Positions 53,406-61,216 of a stretch of DNA of 64,000 nucleotides are shown here, one piece after another (positions within the stretch are counted from its first letter, which is position 1; each line of letters begins with the position of its first letter). Below the pieces are notes generated by a model. The model saw only the letters and a list, made by a program, of their open reading frames with translations, was not told the origin of the DNA and made no database searches. Source of the stretch: Pseudogulbenkiania subflava DSM 22618 (lineage in GTDB: Bacteria; Pseudomonadota; Gammaproteobacteria; Burkholderiales; Chromobacteriaceae); assembly GCF_900177275.1 (NCBI RefSeq), contig NZ_FXAG01000007.1, positions 122,879 through 186,878 of the forward strand. Direction: 5' to 3'. A program made the translations under genes and the position numbers.

Positions 53406-55493
53406 TTAGTGCGCCTTCTGGTCGGCCTGGATGGCGGTCAGCGCGATGGTGTAGACGATGTCGTCGACCAGCGCTCCGCGCGACAGGTCGTTCACCGGCT
53501 TGCGCAAGCCCTGCAGCATCGGGCCGACGCTGACCACGTTGGCCGAACGCTGCACCGCCTTGTAGGTGGTGTTGCCGGTGTTGAGTTCGGGGAACACGAA
53601 CACCGTGGCGCGGCCGGCCACCGGGCTGTCCGGGGCCTTCTGGCGGCCGACGCTCTCCACGCTGGCGGCGTCGTACTGCATCGGGCCGTCGATGATCAGG
53701 TCGGGGCGCTTCGTGCGCGCAATGCGAGTTGCCTCACGCACCTTCTCCACGTCGCTGCCGCTGCCGGACGAACCGGTGGAGTAGGAGATCATCGCCACGC
53801 GCGGCGGGATGCCGAAGGCGGCGGCGGAATCGGCCGACTGGATGGCGATGTCGGCCAGCTCGTCGGCGCTGGGGTCCGGGTTGACCGCGCAGTCGCCGTA
53901 GACCAGCACCTGCTCCGGCATCAGCATGAAGAACACCGACGACACCAGTTTCGCCTCGGGCGAGGTCTTGATCAACTGCAGCGCCGGGCGGATGGTGTTG
54001 GCGGTGGTGTGCACCGCACCCGACACCAGGCCGTCCACCTCGTTCAGCGCCAGCATCATGGTGCCCAGCACCACGTTATCCTCCAGTTGCTGCTCGGCCA
54101 TCGGCGCGTTGAGGCCCTTGTTCTTGCGCCGTTCGACCATCGGCGCCACGTAGCGGCCGCGCACCTCGTTCGGGTCCATGATCTCGACATCGGCCGGCAA
54201 GACCACGCCTTGCGCCTCGGCTACCTGTTCGATCTCGGCGCGGCTGCCGATCAGCACGCAGTGCGCGATGCGCTTCTCGTGGCAGATCGCCGCGGCCTTG
54301 ATGGTGCGCGGCTCGTTGCCTTCCGGCAGCACGATGCGCTTGTTGGCCTGGCGCGCCTTCTCCATCAGCTGGAAGCGGAATGCCGGCGGCGGCAGGCGGT
54401 GCTCGCGCGGTGCGCCGACACGGCCGCGCAGCGCCTTGCCGTCGAGGTGCTCGGCGACGAAGCCGATCACCTGCTCCATGCGCTCCAAATCGTCGGCCGG
54501 CACCTGCAAGCTCATATTGGTCAGCAGGCTGGTGGTCTCCAGCGTGTTCGACTCCGAAGCCAGCACCGGCAGGCCGCTGGTGAAGGCCTGGTGGCACAGC
54601 TGCTGGATGCGTGGATCGGGCATTGCGTCGCAGGTCAGCAGCAAGCCGGCCAGCGGCACGCCGTTCATGCTGGCCATGGCGGTAGCGAGCACGATGTCCT
54701 CGCGGTCGCCCGGCGTCACGATCAGCGCGCCCGGTTTCAGCAGGTGCACGATGTTGGGCACGGTGCGTGCGGTGATCACGGTGCTGCGCACGCGGCGGCG
54801 CGTCATCTGTCCGGCGTGCACCAGGCGCGCCTTGAGGTAGTTGGCCACGTCCAGCGTGCGCGGCGCCAACAGTTCGGGCTCAAACGGAATCGCGCCCAAG
54901 AGCGGCAGGCGGTTGTGCTGCAGCGTCTGGCTCGACTCCAGGATCTCCAGCGCCATCTGCGCCGTGTCGTGCTGCTTCGATACCCGGTTGAGGATGTAGC
55001 CGGCGATGCTGCCGTGGTCGCCGCCGAAGGCCTGGATGCTGATTTCCAGCTGTTCGGCGATCTCGTGGCTGGCCAGCTTGTCGGCGGCGCCGACCAGGAT
55101 GGTTTGCGCCTGCAGGTTGCGCGCGATCCGGGTGTTGAGGAAGGTGGAGTAGGGGTGCTTCTGGTCCGGCACCAGCCCCTCCACGATTACCACGTCGACG
55201 TTGCGTGCCGCCTGCTGGTACAGGCTGACCACCTCTTCCATCAGCTGGTCGACCTGACCCTGGCTCAGGAAATGTTCCACCCGTTCCATCGTGAGCGGCT
55301 CCGGCGAAGTCAGGTGGCAGATGGCGCGGGCGAAGTGGGTGGAGCGCTCGGGCTCGTGATGGCCGGCACCCTGGGCGATCGGCTTGACGAAGCCGACGCG
55401 CAGTCCGGCCTGCTCCAGCGCGCGGATCATGCCCAGCGCCACCGAGGTCAGCCCGGCGTCAAAGCCCAGCGGGGCCAGAAAGAAGGTCTGCAT
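53406..55493 (-). CDS. pta: Phosphate acetyltransferase
   Basis: Interconverts acetyl-CoA and acetyl phosphate. 695 residues, the long form: an N-terminal BioD-like P-loop domain (FFLAPLGFDAGLTSVALGMI), a DRTGG domain and the C-terminal catalytic domain (EGNEPRTIKAAAICHEKRIA, then MISYSTGSSGSGSDVEKV). It follows ackA by 15 bp. A TTCGGCCAAC copy lies at 53538-53547. Confidence 0.96.
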   Translation of the reverse strand: MQTFFLAPLGFDAGLTSVALGMIRALEQAGLRVGFVKPIAQGAGHHEPERSTHFARAICHLTSPEPLTMERVEHFLSQGQVDQLMEEVVSLYQQAARNVDVVIVEGLVPDQKHPYSTFLNTRIARNLQAQTILVGAADKLASHEIAEQLEISIQAFGGDHGSIAGYILNRVSKQHDTAQMALEILESSQTLQHNRLPLLGAIPFEPELLAPRTLDVANYLKARLVHAGQMTRRRVRSTVITARTVPNIVHLLKPGALIVTPGDREDIVLATAMASMNGVPLAGLLLTCDAMPDPRIQQLCHQAFTSGLPVLASESNTLETTSLLTNMSLQVPADDLERMEQVIGFVAEHLDGKALRGRVGAPREHRLPPPAFRFQLMEKARQANKRIVLPEGNEPRTIKAAAICHEKRIAHCVLIGSRAEIEQVAEAQGVVLPADVEIMDPNEVRGRYVAPMVERRKNKGLNAPMAEQQLEDNVVLGTMMLALNEVDGLVSGAVHTTANTIRPALQLIKTSPEAKLVSSVFFMLMPEQVLVYGDCAVNPDPSADELADIAIQSADSAAAFGIPPRVAMISYSTGSSGSGSDVEKVREATRIARTKRPDLIIDGPMQYDAASVESVGRQKAPDSPVAGRATVFVFPELNTGNTTYKAVQRSANVVSVGPMLQGLRKPVNDLSRGALVDDIVYTIALTAIQADQKAH

Positions 55494-55508
55494 GAAGTCT
55501 TTCCTGTC

Positions 55509-56711
55509 TTAGCGGGTGAGGGTGGCCGGAGTGGCCAGGGCGGCGGTATCCAGCGCGATCATCAGTTCTTCGTTGGTGTTGATCACCAGCGCCGGCACCG
55601 AACCCGGCACGGTGATGCAGCCCGCCTGGCCGCGCACGCAGCGCTGGTTGGCGTCGGCGTCCAGTTGCAGGCCGAGGAAGCCCAGCAGCTTGACCACACG
55701 CTCGCGCAGGTAGGACGAATTCTCGCCGATGCCGCCGGTGAACAGCACCGCGTCGAGCCGGCCCAGCGCCACCGTCAGCGCGGCGATCTGCTTGGCCAGA
55801 CGGTAGCTGAACACCTCCAGCGCCAGCTGCGCGGCGCCGTCGCCGGCCATGGCGGCGTCTTCCAGTTCACGGCAGTCGTTCGACAGCTCCGACAGGCCCA
55901 GCAGCCCGCTCTGCTTGTTCAGGAGTTCGGTGATGCCGTTGACGTCGAGCTTCAGCTCGCTGGCGAGGTAGCCGAACAGCCCCGGGTCGACGTCGCCGGA
56001 GCGGGTGCCCATCACCAGTCCTTCCAGCGGAGTCAGCCCCATTGTGGTGTCGACACTCTTGCCGCCGAGGATGGCCGCGGCCGAGGCGCCGTTGCCGAGG
56101 TGGGCGCAGACCACGGCGATGTCCTCGAGCGGCTTGCCCAGCATGCGCGCCGCTTCGGCGCTGACGAAACGGTAGCTGGTGCCGTGAAAGCCGTAGCGGC
56201 GCACGCCGTGCTCGCGGTACAGCGCCATCGGCACCGGGTAGAGATAGGCGCGCTGCGGCATGCTCTGGTGGAAGGCGGTATCGAACACCGCCACCTGCGG
56301 CAGGCCGGGGAAGCAGGCGATGGCGGTGCGGATGCCCAGCACGTGGGCCGGGTTGTGCAGCGGCGCCAGGCGGGCGCAGTCTTCGATGGCGGCGATCACC
56401 TCGTCATCGATGAGGGTGGAGGCCTTGAAGCGTTCGCCGCCGTGCACCACGCGGTGGCCGATGGCCTGCACGCTGTCGAACAGTCCGCGCTCCTGCAACT
56501 GGGCGAGGATGGCGCGCATCGCCGCGGCATGGTTGCCTTCGGCCAACGTCTGCACCGTTTTCTCGCCGTGATACTTGAAGGTGATCTGGGCGTCGTCGAG
56601 TCCCAGCTTTTCGGCGAGGCCGGTCAAGCTGGCGTGCTGCGTGGTGGTGTCGAGGAGGGCGAATTTCAGCGAGGAGCTGCCGCAGTTGATGACGAGAATG
56701 CTCGAACTCAT
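55509..56711 (-). CDS. ackA: Acetate kinase
   Basis: Makes acetate and ATP from acetyl phosphate, or the reverse. 400 residues: INCGSSSLKFALLD, GHRVVHGGERF, VFDTAFHQSMP and HLGNGASAAAI are the family signatures. The ATG at 56711 matches the conserved start (MSSSILVINCG), though its ribosome site is weak. Upstream partner of pta. Confidence 0.96.
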   Translation of the reverse strand: MSSSILVINCGSSSLKFALLDTTTQHASLTGLAEKLGLDDAQITFKYHGEKTVQTLAEGNHAAAMRAILAQLQERGLFDSVQAIGHRVVHGGERFKASTLIDDEVIAAIEDCARLAPLHNPAHVLGIRTAIACFPGLPQVAVFDTAFHQSMPQRAYLYPVPMALYREHGVRRYGFHGTSYRFVSAEAARMLGKPLEDIAVVCAHLGNGASAAAILGGKSVDTTMGLTPLEGLVMGTRSGDVDPGLFGYLASELKLDVNGITELLNKQSGLLGLSELSNDCRELEDAAMAGDGAAQLALEVFSYRLAKQIAALTVALGRLDAVLFTGGIGENSSYLRERVVKLLGFLGLQLDADANQRCVRGQAGCITVPGSVPALVINTNEELMIALDTAALATPATLTR

Positions 56712-57154
56712 AGGCTTAGTCTTGCAAATAACGGGTGAAAGATAAAAAACGCGTCTCCCGTGTCGTTTCGACAAACAGCCGGACCGGCGGGCTGCGGCCC
56801 GGGCGGGCGGCCCGAGGCGACGCCCACGGCGAACCGGCATGCCGTCCCCGAGGTGTGGCCGCGCGCCGGTGTGTGTTGACGGGGAGCGGCAGCAGGGGGT
56901 AGCCGGACGGCCGTTGTGTTGCGGCGCCTGGCATGGCTGTGTCGAACTGTGTGCGGCGCAGACTATAGCACATTACCGGATACTGATGTTGCGTTGCATC
57001 AAATTTGCAAGACGCTGATTTGTTGCGGGAAAAAAGTGCAAATTGTATTTGCGGCGCCACGATGCCGGAATTGGGCGGCAAGGCCCCCTGTCCGCGTCTT
57101 CTGCGCGGTAAAAAAAGCTTGCCGGGGCTGGGGAATGGAGGCACAATCCCGGCC
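56712..57154. other. Noncoding gap before the Rieske gene
   Basis: No gene is seen in this 440-bp gap. The left half is GC-rich and probably carries the ackA promoter. The right half (56960-57060) is AT-richer, with repeated TTGC words (GTTGCGTTGCATCAAATTTG). It probably holds a plus-strand promoter, because an intrinsic terminator follows at 57155. A small RNA or leader is possible. Confidence 0.35.
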
Positions 57155-57182
57155 GGACCCGTGGGGGTCCTTTAATTTTTTT
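57155..57182 (+). terminator. Terminator-like hairpin in the leader of the Rieske gene
   Basis: GGACC/GGTCC (57155-57159, 57166-57170; extendable through the C/G-rich loop) is followed by TTTAATTTTTTT. There is no plus-strand gene upstream. It is therefore an attenuator for the next gene or the end of an unannotated small RNA. Confidence 0.55.
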
Positions 57183-57261
57183 GAATCTGTTCCGTAAACT
57201 CGTCTTCTTAACAGCGAGATTCGGCTGGTCTTATATCTTCTTCCACGGAGGTGTGGGAATA

Positions 57262-58371
57262 ATGTCTGATCTGGCTTCACCGCAGTTGCTTCAAGCGTCT
57301 GCCGCCCAGCTTCCCGTTTATACCTATTTCGATCCGGCGTTCTACGAACTGGAGCAAAAGCTGCTGTTTGCCGATGCGCCGCAATACTACGGCCACGAAC
57401 TGATGGTGCCCAACGAAGGGGACTACCAGACGCTGGCCTGGATGGACCACGGCAAGATGCTCAAGCGCGTCGATGGCGAGGTCAAGCTGATCTCCAACGT
57501 CTGTCGCCATCGCCAGGCCACCATCTACCAGGGCCGCGGCAACGGCAACCACATCGTGTGCAATCTGCACGGCTGGACCTACGACAAGGGCGGCAGCCTG
57601 GTCGGGGCGCCGCACTTCCCGCAGACGCCGTGCCTCAACCTGGGCCAGACCGCACTCACCAGCTGGAACGGCCTGCTGTTCGACGCCCGCCGCGACATCG
57701 CCGCCGACCTCGCCAAGCTCGCCGTGGCCAAGCTCCTGAGCTTCGACGGCTACGCCTTCCATAGCGCTCACGTTACCGAGTACGACTTCAACTGGAAGAC
57801 CTTCATCGAGGTCTATTCCGAGGACTACCACGTCGATCCGTTCCACCCCGGCCTTGGCCACTTCGTCGACTGCGGCGACCTGAAATGGGAATGGGGCGAC
57901 CAGTACCACGTACAGACGGTCGGGGTGAAGAACAAGCTGGCCCGTCCCGGCTCCAAGGTCTACGGCGCCTGGCACGACGAAGTGCTGCGCCGCTTCGCCG
58001 AGCGCCAGCCGGAATTCGGCGCGATCTGGCTCACCTACTACCCGAACATCATGATCGAGTGGTATCCGCACGTGCTGGTGGCCAGCGTGGCGATCCCGCG
58101 CGGCCCGGAGAAGTGCACGGTGATCACCGAGTTCTACTATCCGGAAGAAGTGGTGTGGTTCGAGCCGGAGTTCATCGAGGCGGAGCAGGCGGCGTACTTC
58201 GAAACCGCCAAGGAAGACGACGAGATCTGCTATCGCATGCACCAGGGGCGCAAGGCGCTGTGGCTGCGCGGCGAGAACGAGGTCGGTCCCTACCAGTCGC
58301 CGACCGAAGACGGCATGCAGCACTTCCACGAGTTCTACCGGCGCCTGATGGGCGAGCACCTGGCTGGCTAA
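57262..58371 (+). CDS. Rieske non-heme iron oxygenase alpha-type subunit
   Basis: A 369-residue protein of the ring-hydroxylating oxygenase family. The Rieske 2Fe-2S ligands are Cys81, His83 (NVCRHRQ), Cys100 and His103 (CNLHGWTYDKGG). The mononuclear iron site is in EVYSEDYHVDPFHPG, with His190 and His195. GGAGG lies upstream of the ATG at 57262. No reductase or ferredoxin gene is adjacent, so the electron donor and substrate are unknown. A terminator-like leader hairpin precedes it and a terminator follows it. Confidence 0.87.
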   Translation: MSDLASPQLLQASAAQLPVYTYFDPAFYELEQKLLFADAPQYYGHELMVPNEGDYQTLAWMDHGKMLKRVDGEVKLISNVCRHRQATIYQGRGNGNHIVCNLHGWTYDKGGSLVGAPHFPQTPCLNLGQTALTSWNGLLFDARRDIAADLAKLAVAKLLSFDGYAFHSAHVTEYDFNWKTFIEVYSEDYHVDPFHPGLGHFVDCGDLKWEWGDQYHVQTVGVKNKLARPGSKVYGAWHDEVLRRFAERQPEFGAIWLTYYPNIMIEWYPHVLVASVAIPRGPEKCTVITEFYYPEEVVWFEPEFIEAEQAAYFETAKEDDEICYRMHQGRKALWLRGENEVGPYQSPTEDGMQHFHEFYRRLMGEHLAG

Positions 58372-58397
58372 GCCCGGTGATTCGGTGCACAATGGCG

Positions 58398-58424
58398 AGG
58401 CGCGGATTTCCGCGCCTTTTTGTT
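58398..58424 (+). terminator. Intrinsic terminator after the Rieske gene
   Basis: AGGCGCGG/CCGCGCCT with a 4-nt loop (58398-58417) is followed by TTTTTGTTT. It lies 27 bp past the stop and 15 bp before the next gene. Confidence 0.85.
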
Positions 58425-58438
58425 TATCCGATCCGGTA

Positions 58439-58966
58439 ATGCCTGCTACCACCCGCCTTCTCGCACTGTTCCTGCTGCTGTTTGCCGTCGCGGCGCAGGC
58501 GGCCTATCTCGATCCGCTCGACCGCTTGAGTTTCACCGTGCCAACTGGCTGGAAGGTGCGCACCACCCGCGTCGATGGTGTACGCACGCTGCGCGTGGTG
58601 CCGCCCAAGGCCGACGAGCGCGAACGCGCGGCGATCAGCGTGGAAATCCACCGGCGACACCTGGCGCGTGGCGAAACGCTGGAAACGCTGGCCGAACGCT
58701 ACCGCCGCGCCGACGGCGATCGCGAGGCCGCCAGTATGGTGCGCCTGGTGCCGACCGCCGGGCGCCTCACCGTGAGCTACCGCGAAGGGCAGTTCGTTTC
58801 CGACAGCCTGTGGATCATCCGCCGCAATCTGCAGGTGTTCCTGCTGACCGGCCAGCACGACGTGATCGAAGCGCGCTGCGCCGCCAATGCCTCCGAGTAC
58901 CACACCTACCGCCGCTCGCTGGAGTCGGTCTGTTTGTCGCTGGTGGTGCAGAAGGGCCGCTCATGA
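58439..58966 (+). CDS. Exported protein of unknown function
   Basis: A 175-residue protein with a signal peptide (MPATTRLLALFLLLFAVAAQ, cut after AQA) and a compact domain beginning YLDPLDRLSFTVPTGWKV. Two Cys near the end (ARCAAN and ESVCLSL) could form a disulfide. It overlaps the next DMT gene by 4 bases. I do not recognise the family; its position suggests a periplasmic partner of the exporter. Confidence 0.72.
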   Translation: MPATTRLLALFLLLFAVAAQAAYLDPLDRLSFTVPTGWKVRTTRVDGVRTLRVVPPKADERERAAISVEIHRRHLARGETLETLAERYRRADGDREAASMVRLVPTAGRLTVSYREGQFVSDSLWIIRRNLQVFLLTGQHDVIEARCAANASEYHTYRRSLESVCLSLVVQKGRS

Positions 58967-59847
58967 GCCGGGTCGCGTACTGGACCCCGGGTTGGCAGCG
59001 CCTGCGCAGCGGCCGCCTGGGGGCCGGCTGGATGGTGGTGGCGGCGCTGTTCTTCGCGCTCATGGGCGTCTTCGTCAAGGTTGGCGGACGTTCCTTCGGC
59101 GCGCTCGAACTGCTGTTCTACCGCACCCTGTTCGGCGCGCTGATGCTGGGCGGGGTGATGGTGGCGCGCAGGCGCAATCCGATGACGCCCAACTGGCGCG
59201 GCCACCTGCAGCGCAGCCTGATCGGCTACGTATCGATGGGCTTGCTGTTCTACGCGCTGACGCACCTGCCGCTTGCCACCGCCATCACGCTCAACTACAC
59301 CTCGTCGCTGTTCTTCACCCTGATCTGCCTGGTGCGGCTGAAAGAGCCGCTGACGCGTACCGCGGCGCTGGCCCTGACGGTGGGGTTTGGCGGCATCCTG
59401 CTGCTGCTTCGGCCAACCTTTGCCAGCGACATGTGGTTTGCCGCCGCCATGGGGCTGGCCTCCGGCGCCAGTGCCGGATTCGCCGTATTCCAGGTGCGCG
59501 AACTGGGGCGCATGGGTGAGGCGCCGTGGCGTGTCGTGTTCTGGTTTTTCGCCATCTCCTCGGTGTTCGGCGCGGTGCTGTTGCTGCTCGGCCCCGGCTT
59601 CACCCCGTTGAGCGCGGAGACCGTCTGGCCCCTGCTCGGTGTCGGTCTTACCGGCATGTGCGGCCAGCTCGCCATGACGCGTGCCTACAAGGACGGCAGC
59701 AAGTTCCTGGTGGCGAGCTTCGCCTACCTCACGGTGGCGTTCTCCGCGTTGCTGGGGGTGCTGCTGTGGGGCGACGTACTGCCGGCCGAGGCGCTGGCCG
59801 GCATCCTGCTGATCGTTTTTTCCGGCGTGCTGGCGGCGCGCCGCTGA
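58963..59847 (+). CDS. EamA/DMT-family exporter (tandem copy 1)
   Basis: A 294-residue inner-membrane protein with about ten helices in two EamA repeats (GWMVVAALFFALMGVFVKVG, then LNYTSSLFFTLICLVRLKEP). Coupled to the exported protein upstream by ATGA. The next gene is a close paralogue. Confidence 0.88.
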   Translation: MSRVAYWTPGWQRLRSGRLGAGWMVVAALFFALMGVFVKVGGRSFGALELLFYRTLFGALMLGGVMVARRRNPMTPNWRGHLQRSLIGYVSMGLLFYALTHLPLATAITLNYTSSLFFTLICLVRLKEPLTRTAALALTVGFGGILLLLRPTFASDMWFAAAMGLASGASAGFAVFQVRELGRMGEAPWRVVFWFFAISSVFGAVLLLLGPGFTPLSAETVWPLLGVGLTGMCGQLAMTRAYKDGSKFLVASFAYLTVAFSALLGVLLWGDVLPAEALAGILLIVFSGVLAARR

Positions 59848-59878
59848 ACCCGCTTCGTCCAATCATTTCTATCGCAAC

Positions 59879-60766
59879 ATGATGAAACCTACCGAGCCGG
59901 CGTTGGCCGCTCCCGATGGTCCCATTTCCCGCTGGCGCCTCGGGTCGGCGTGGATGGTGGTGGCCGCGCTGTTCTTTGGCCTGATGGGGCTGTTCGTCAA
60001 GCTGGGCGCGCAGCATTTCTCCTCGACGGAACTGGTGTTCTGGCGCACCGCCTTCGGCACCCTGACGCTGGGTGTGGCGGCGTGCTGGCGCCGCGAGCGC
60101 TTCGTCACGCCGCACCTGCGCTACCACGTGCAGCGTGGGCTGATCGGCTATGCCTCGCTGCTGCTGTACTTCTACGCCATCGCCCACCTGCCGCTGTCCA
60201 CGGCGGTCACGCTCAACTACACCTCGCCGTTGTTCCTCGCCCTGTTGTCGGTGATCGTCCTGCGCGAACGCCTCTCCGCCAGGGCTGTGGCCGCACTGGC
60301 ACTGGGCTTCGTTGGCGTCGTGCTGCTGCTGCGGCCCACGCTGGCCGGCGAGCGTTGGGAGGCGGGCTTGCTCGGTCTGGGTTCGGGGCTGCTGGCGGGC
60401 TGGTCCTACCTGCACGTGCGCGAACTGGGCCGGCTGGGCGAACCGGAATGGCGCGTGGTGTTCTATTTCGCGCTGATTTCCACTGCCGGCGGCGCCGTCC
60501 TGATGCAGTTCGACCGCTGGCATGCCGTCACCGCCACCAACGTCTGGCTGCTGCTGGGGTTGGGCCTCACCGCCACCGTGGCGCAACTGGCGATGACGCG
60601 GGCGTACAAGGTCGGTCGCAAGCTGGTGGCGGCCAACCTGTCCTATCTGACCGTGGTGTTTTCCACCCTACTGGGCGTGCTGGTGTGGCAAGATAACCTG
60701 ACGCTGGCCAGTTTCGTTGCGATGACGTTGATCGTGATCAGCGGCATCCTCGCCAGCCGGCGCTAG
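59879..60766 (+). CDS. EamA/DMT-family exporter (tandem copy 2)
   Basis: A 295-residue paralogue of the preceding gene (AWMVVAALFFGLMGLFVKLG, then LNYTSPLFLALLSVIVLRER). Both end in QLAMTRAYK, a shared helix, and a short SG..A.RR tail. Starts at ATG 59879 or the adjacent 59882. The pair looks like a local duplication; substrates unknown. Confidence 0.88.
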   Translation: MMKPTEPALAAPDGPISRWRLGSAWMVVAALFFGLMGLFVKLGAQHFSSTELVFWRTAFGTLTLGVAACWRRERFVTPHLRYHVQRGLIGYASLLLYFYAIAHLPLSTAVTLNYTSPLFLALLSVIVLRERLSARAVAALALGFVGVVLLLRPTLAGERWEAGLLGLGSGLLAGWSYLHVRELGRLGEPEWRVVFYFALISTAGGAVLMQFDRWHAVTATNVWLLLGLGLTATVAQLAMTRAYKVGRKLVAANLSYLTVVFSTLLGVLVWQDNLTLASFVAMTLIVISGILASRR

Positions 60767-60802
60767 AATAACAATGAGTCCCCTCACCTCAGGAGCAAAG
60801 GC

Positions 60803-61159
60803 ATGATCTCCATTCGCGAGCAGGATTACGGCCTCGATGTGGCCTTGTTCAACGAATTCACTCTGGAAGACTTCAAGGAGCTCGAGGTGGCCCTGATGAA
60901 GCGCATTGCCGAACATGGCAAGCCCGACATCTTCCTCGATCTCTCGGAGCTGAAGGATTTCACCATCGACATGGCGATCGAGGAATTGCGCTTCGTCCGC
61001 GCCCACGACAAGGAGCTCGGGCGCGTCGCCATCGTGGTCGAAGACGTCTGGATCAAGCTCGCCGCGCACATCGCCGGCCTGATGTCGCACACCAAGGTGC
61101 AGTACTTCGACACGGCCGAAGCTGCCCAGGCCTGGCTGGCGGGGCCTGTCGCCGCTTGA
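60803..61159 (+). CDS. SpoIIAA-like (STAS/SEC14 fold) protein
   Basis: A 118-residue soluble protein of the SpoIIAA-like family, ending WLAGPVAA. The fold is seen in DIFLDLSELKDFTIDMAIEE and GRVAIVVEDVWIKLAAHIAG. The role is unclear; members are linked to membrane or stress functions. It lies in its own short transcription unit before tex. Confidence 0.82.
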   Translation: MISIREQDYGLDVALFNEFTLEDFKELEVALMKRIAEHGKPDIFLDLSELKDFTIDMAIEELRFVRAHDKELGRVAIVVEDVWIKLAAHIAGLMSHTKVQYFDTAEAAQAWLAGPVAA

Positions 61160-61216
61160 TTTTGCGGGCAGACGGGCTACAGTATCGGCTTTTTTCAGAC
61201 GACAAGAACAAAGCCG

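Noticed and set aside
53340..56738. A continuous 1132-codon plus-strand reading frame opposite pta and ackA
   Set aside because: It is a high-GC antisense frame: the composition is His/Arg/Gln/Ala-rich with no domain, while both genes on the other strand are intact and well conserved.
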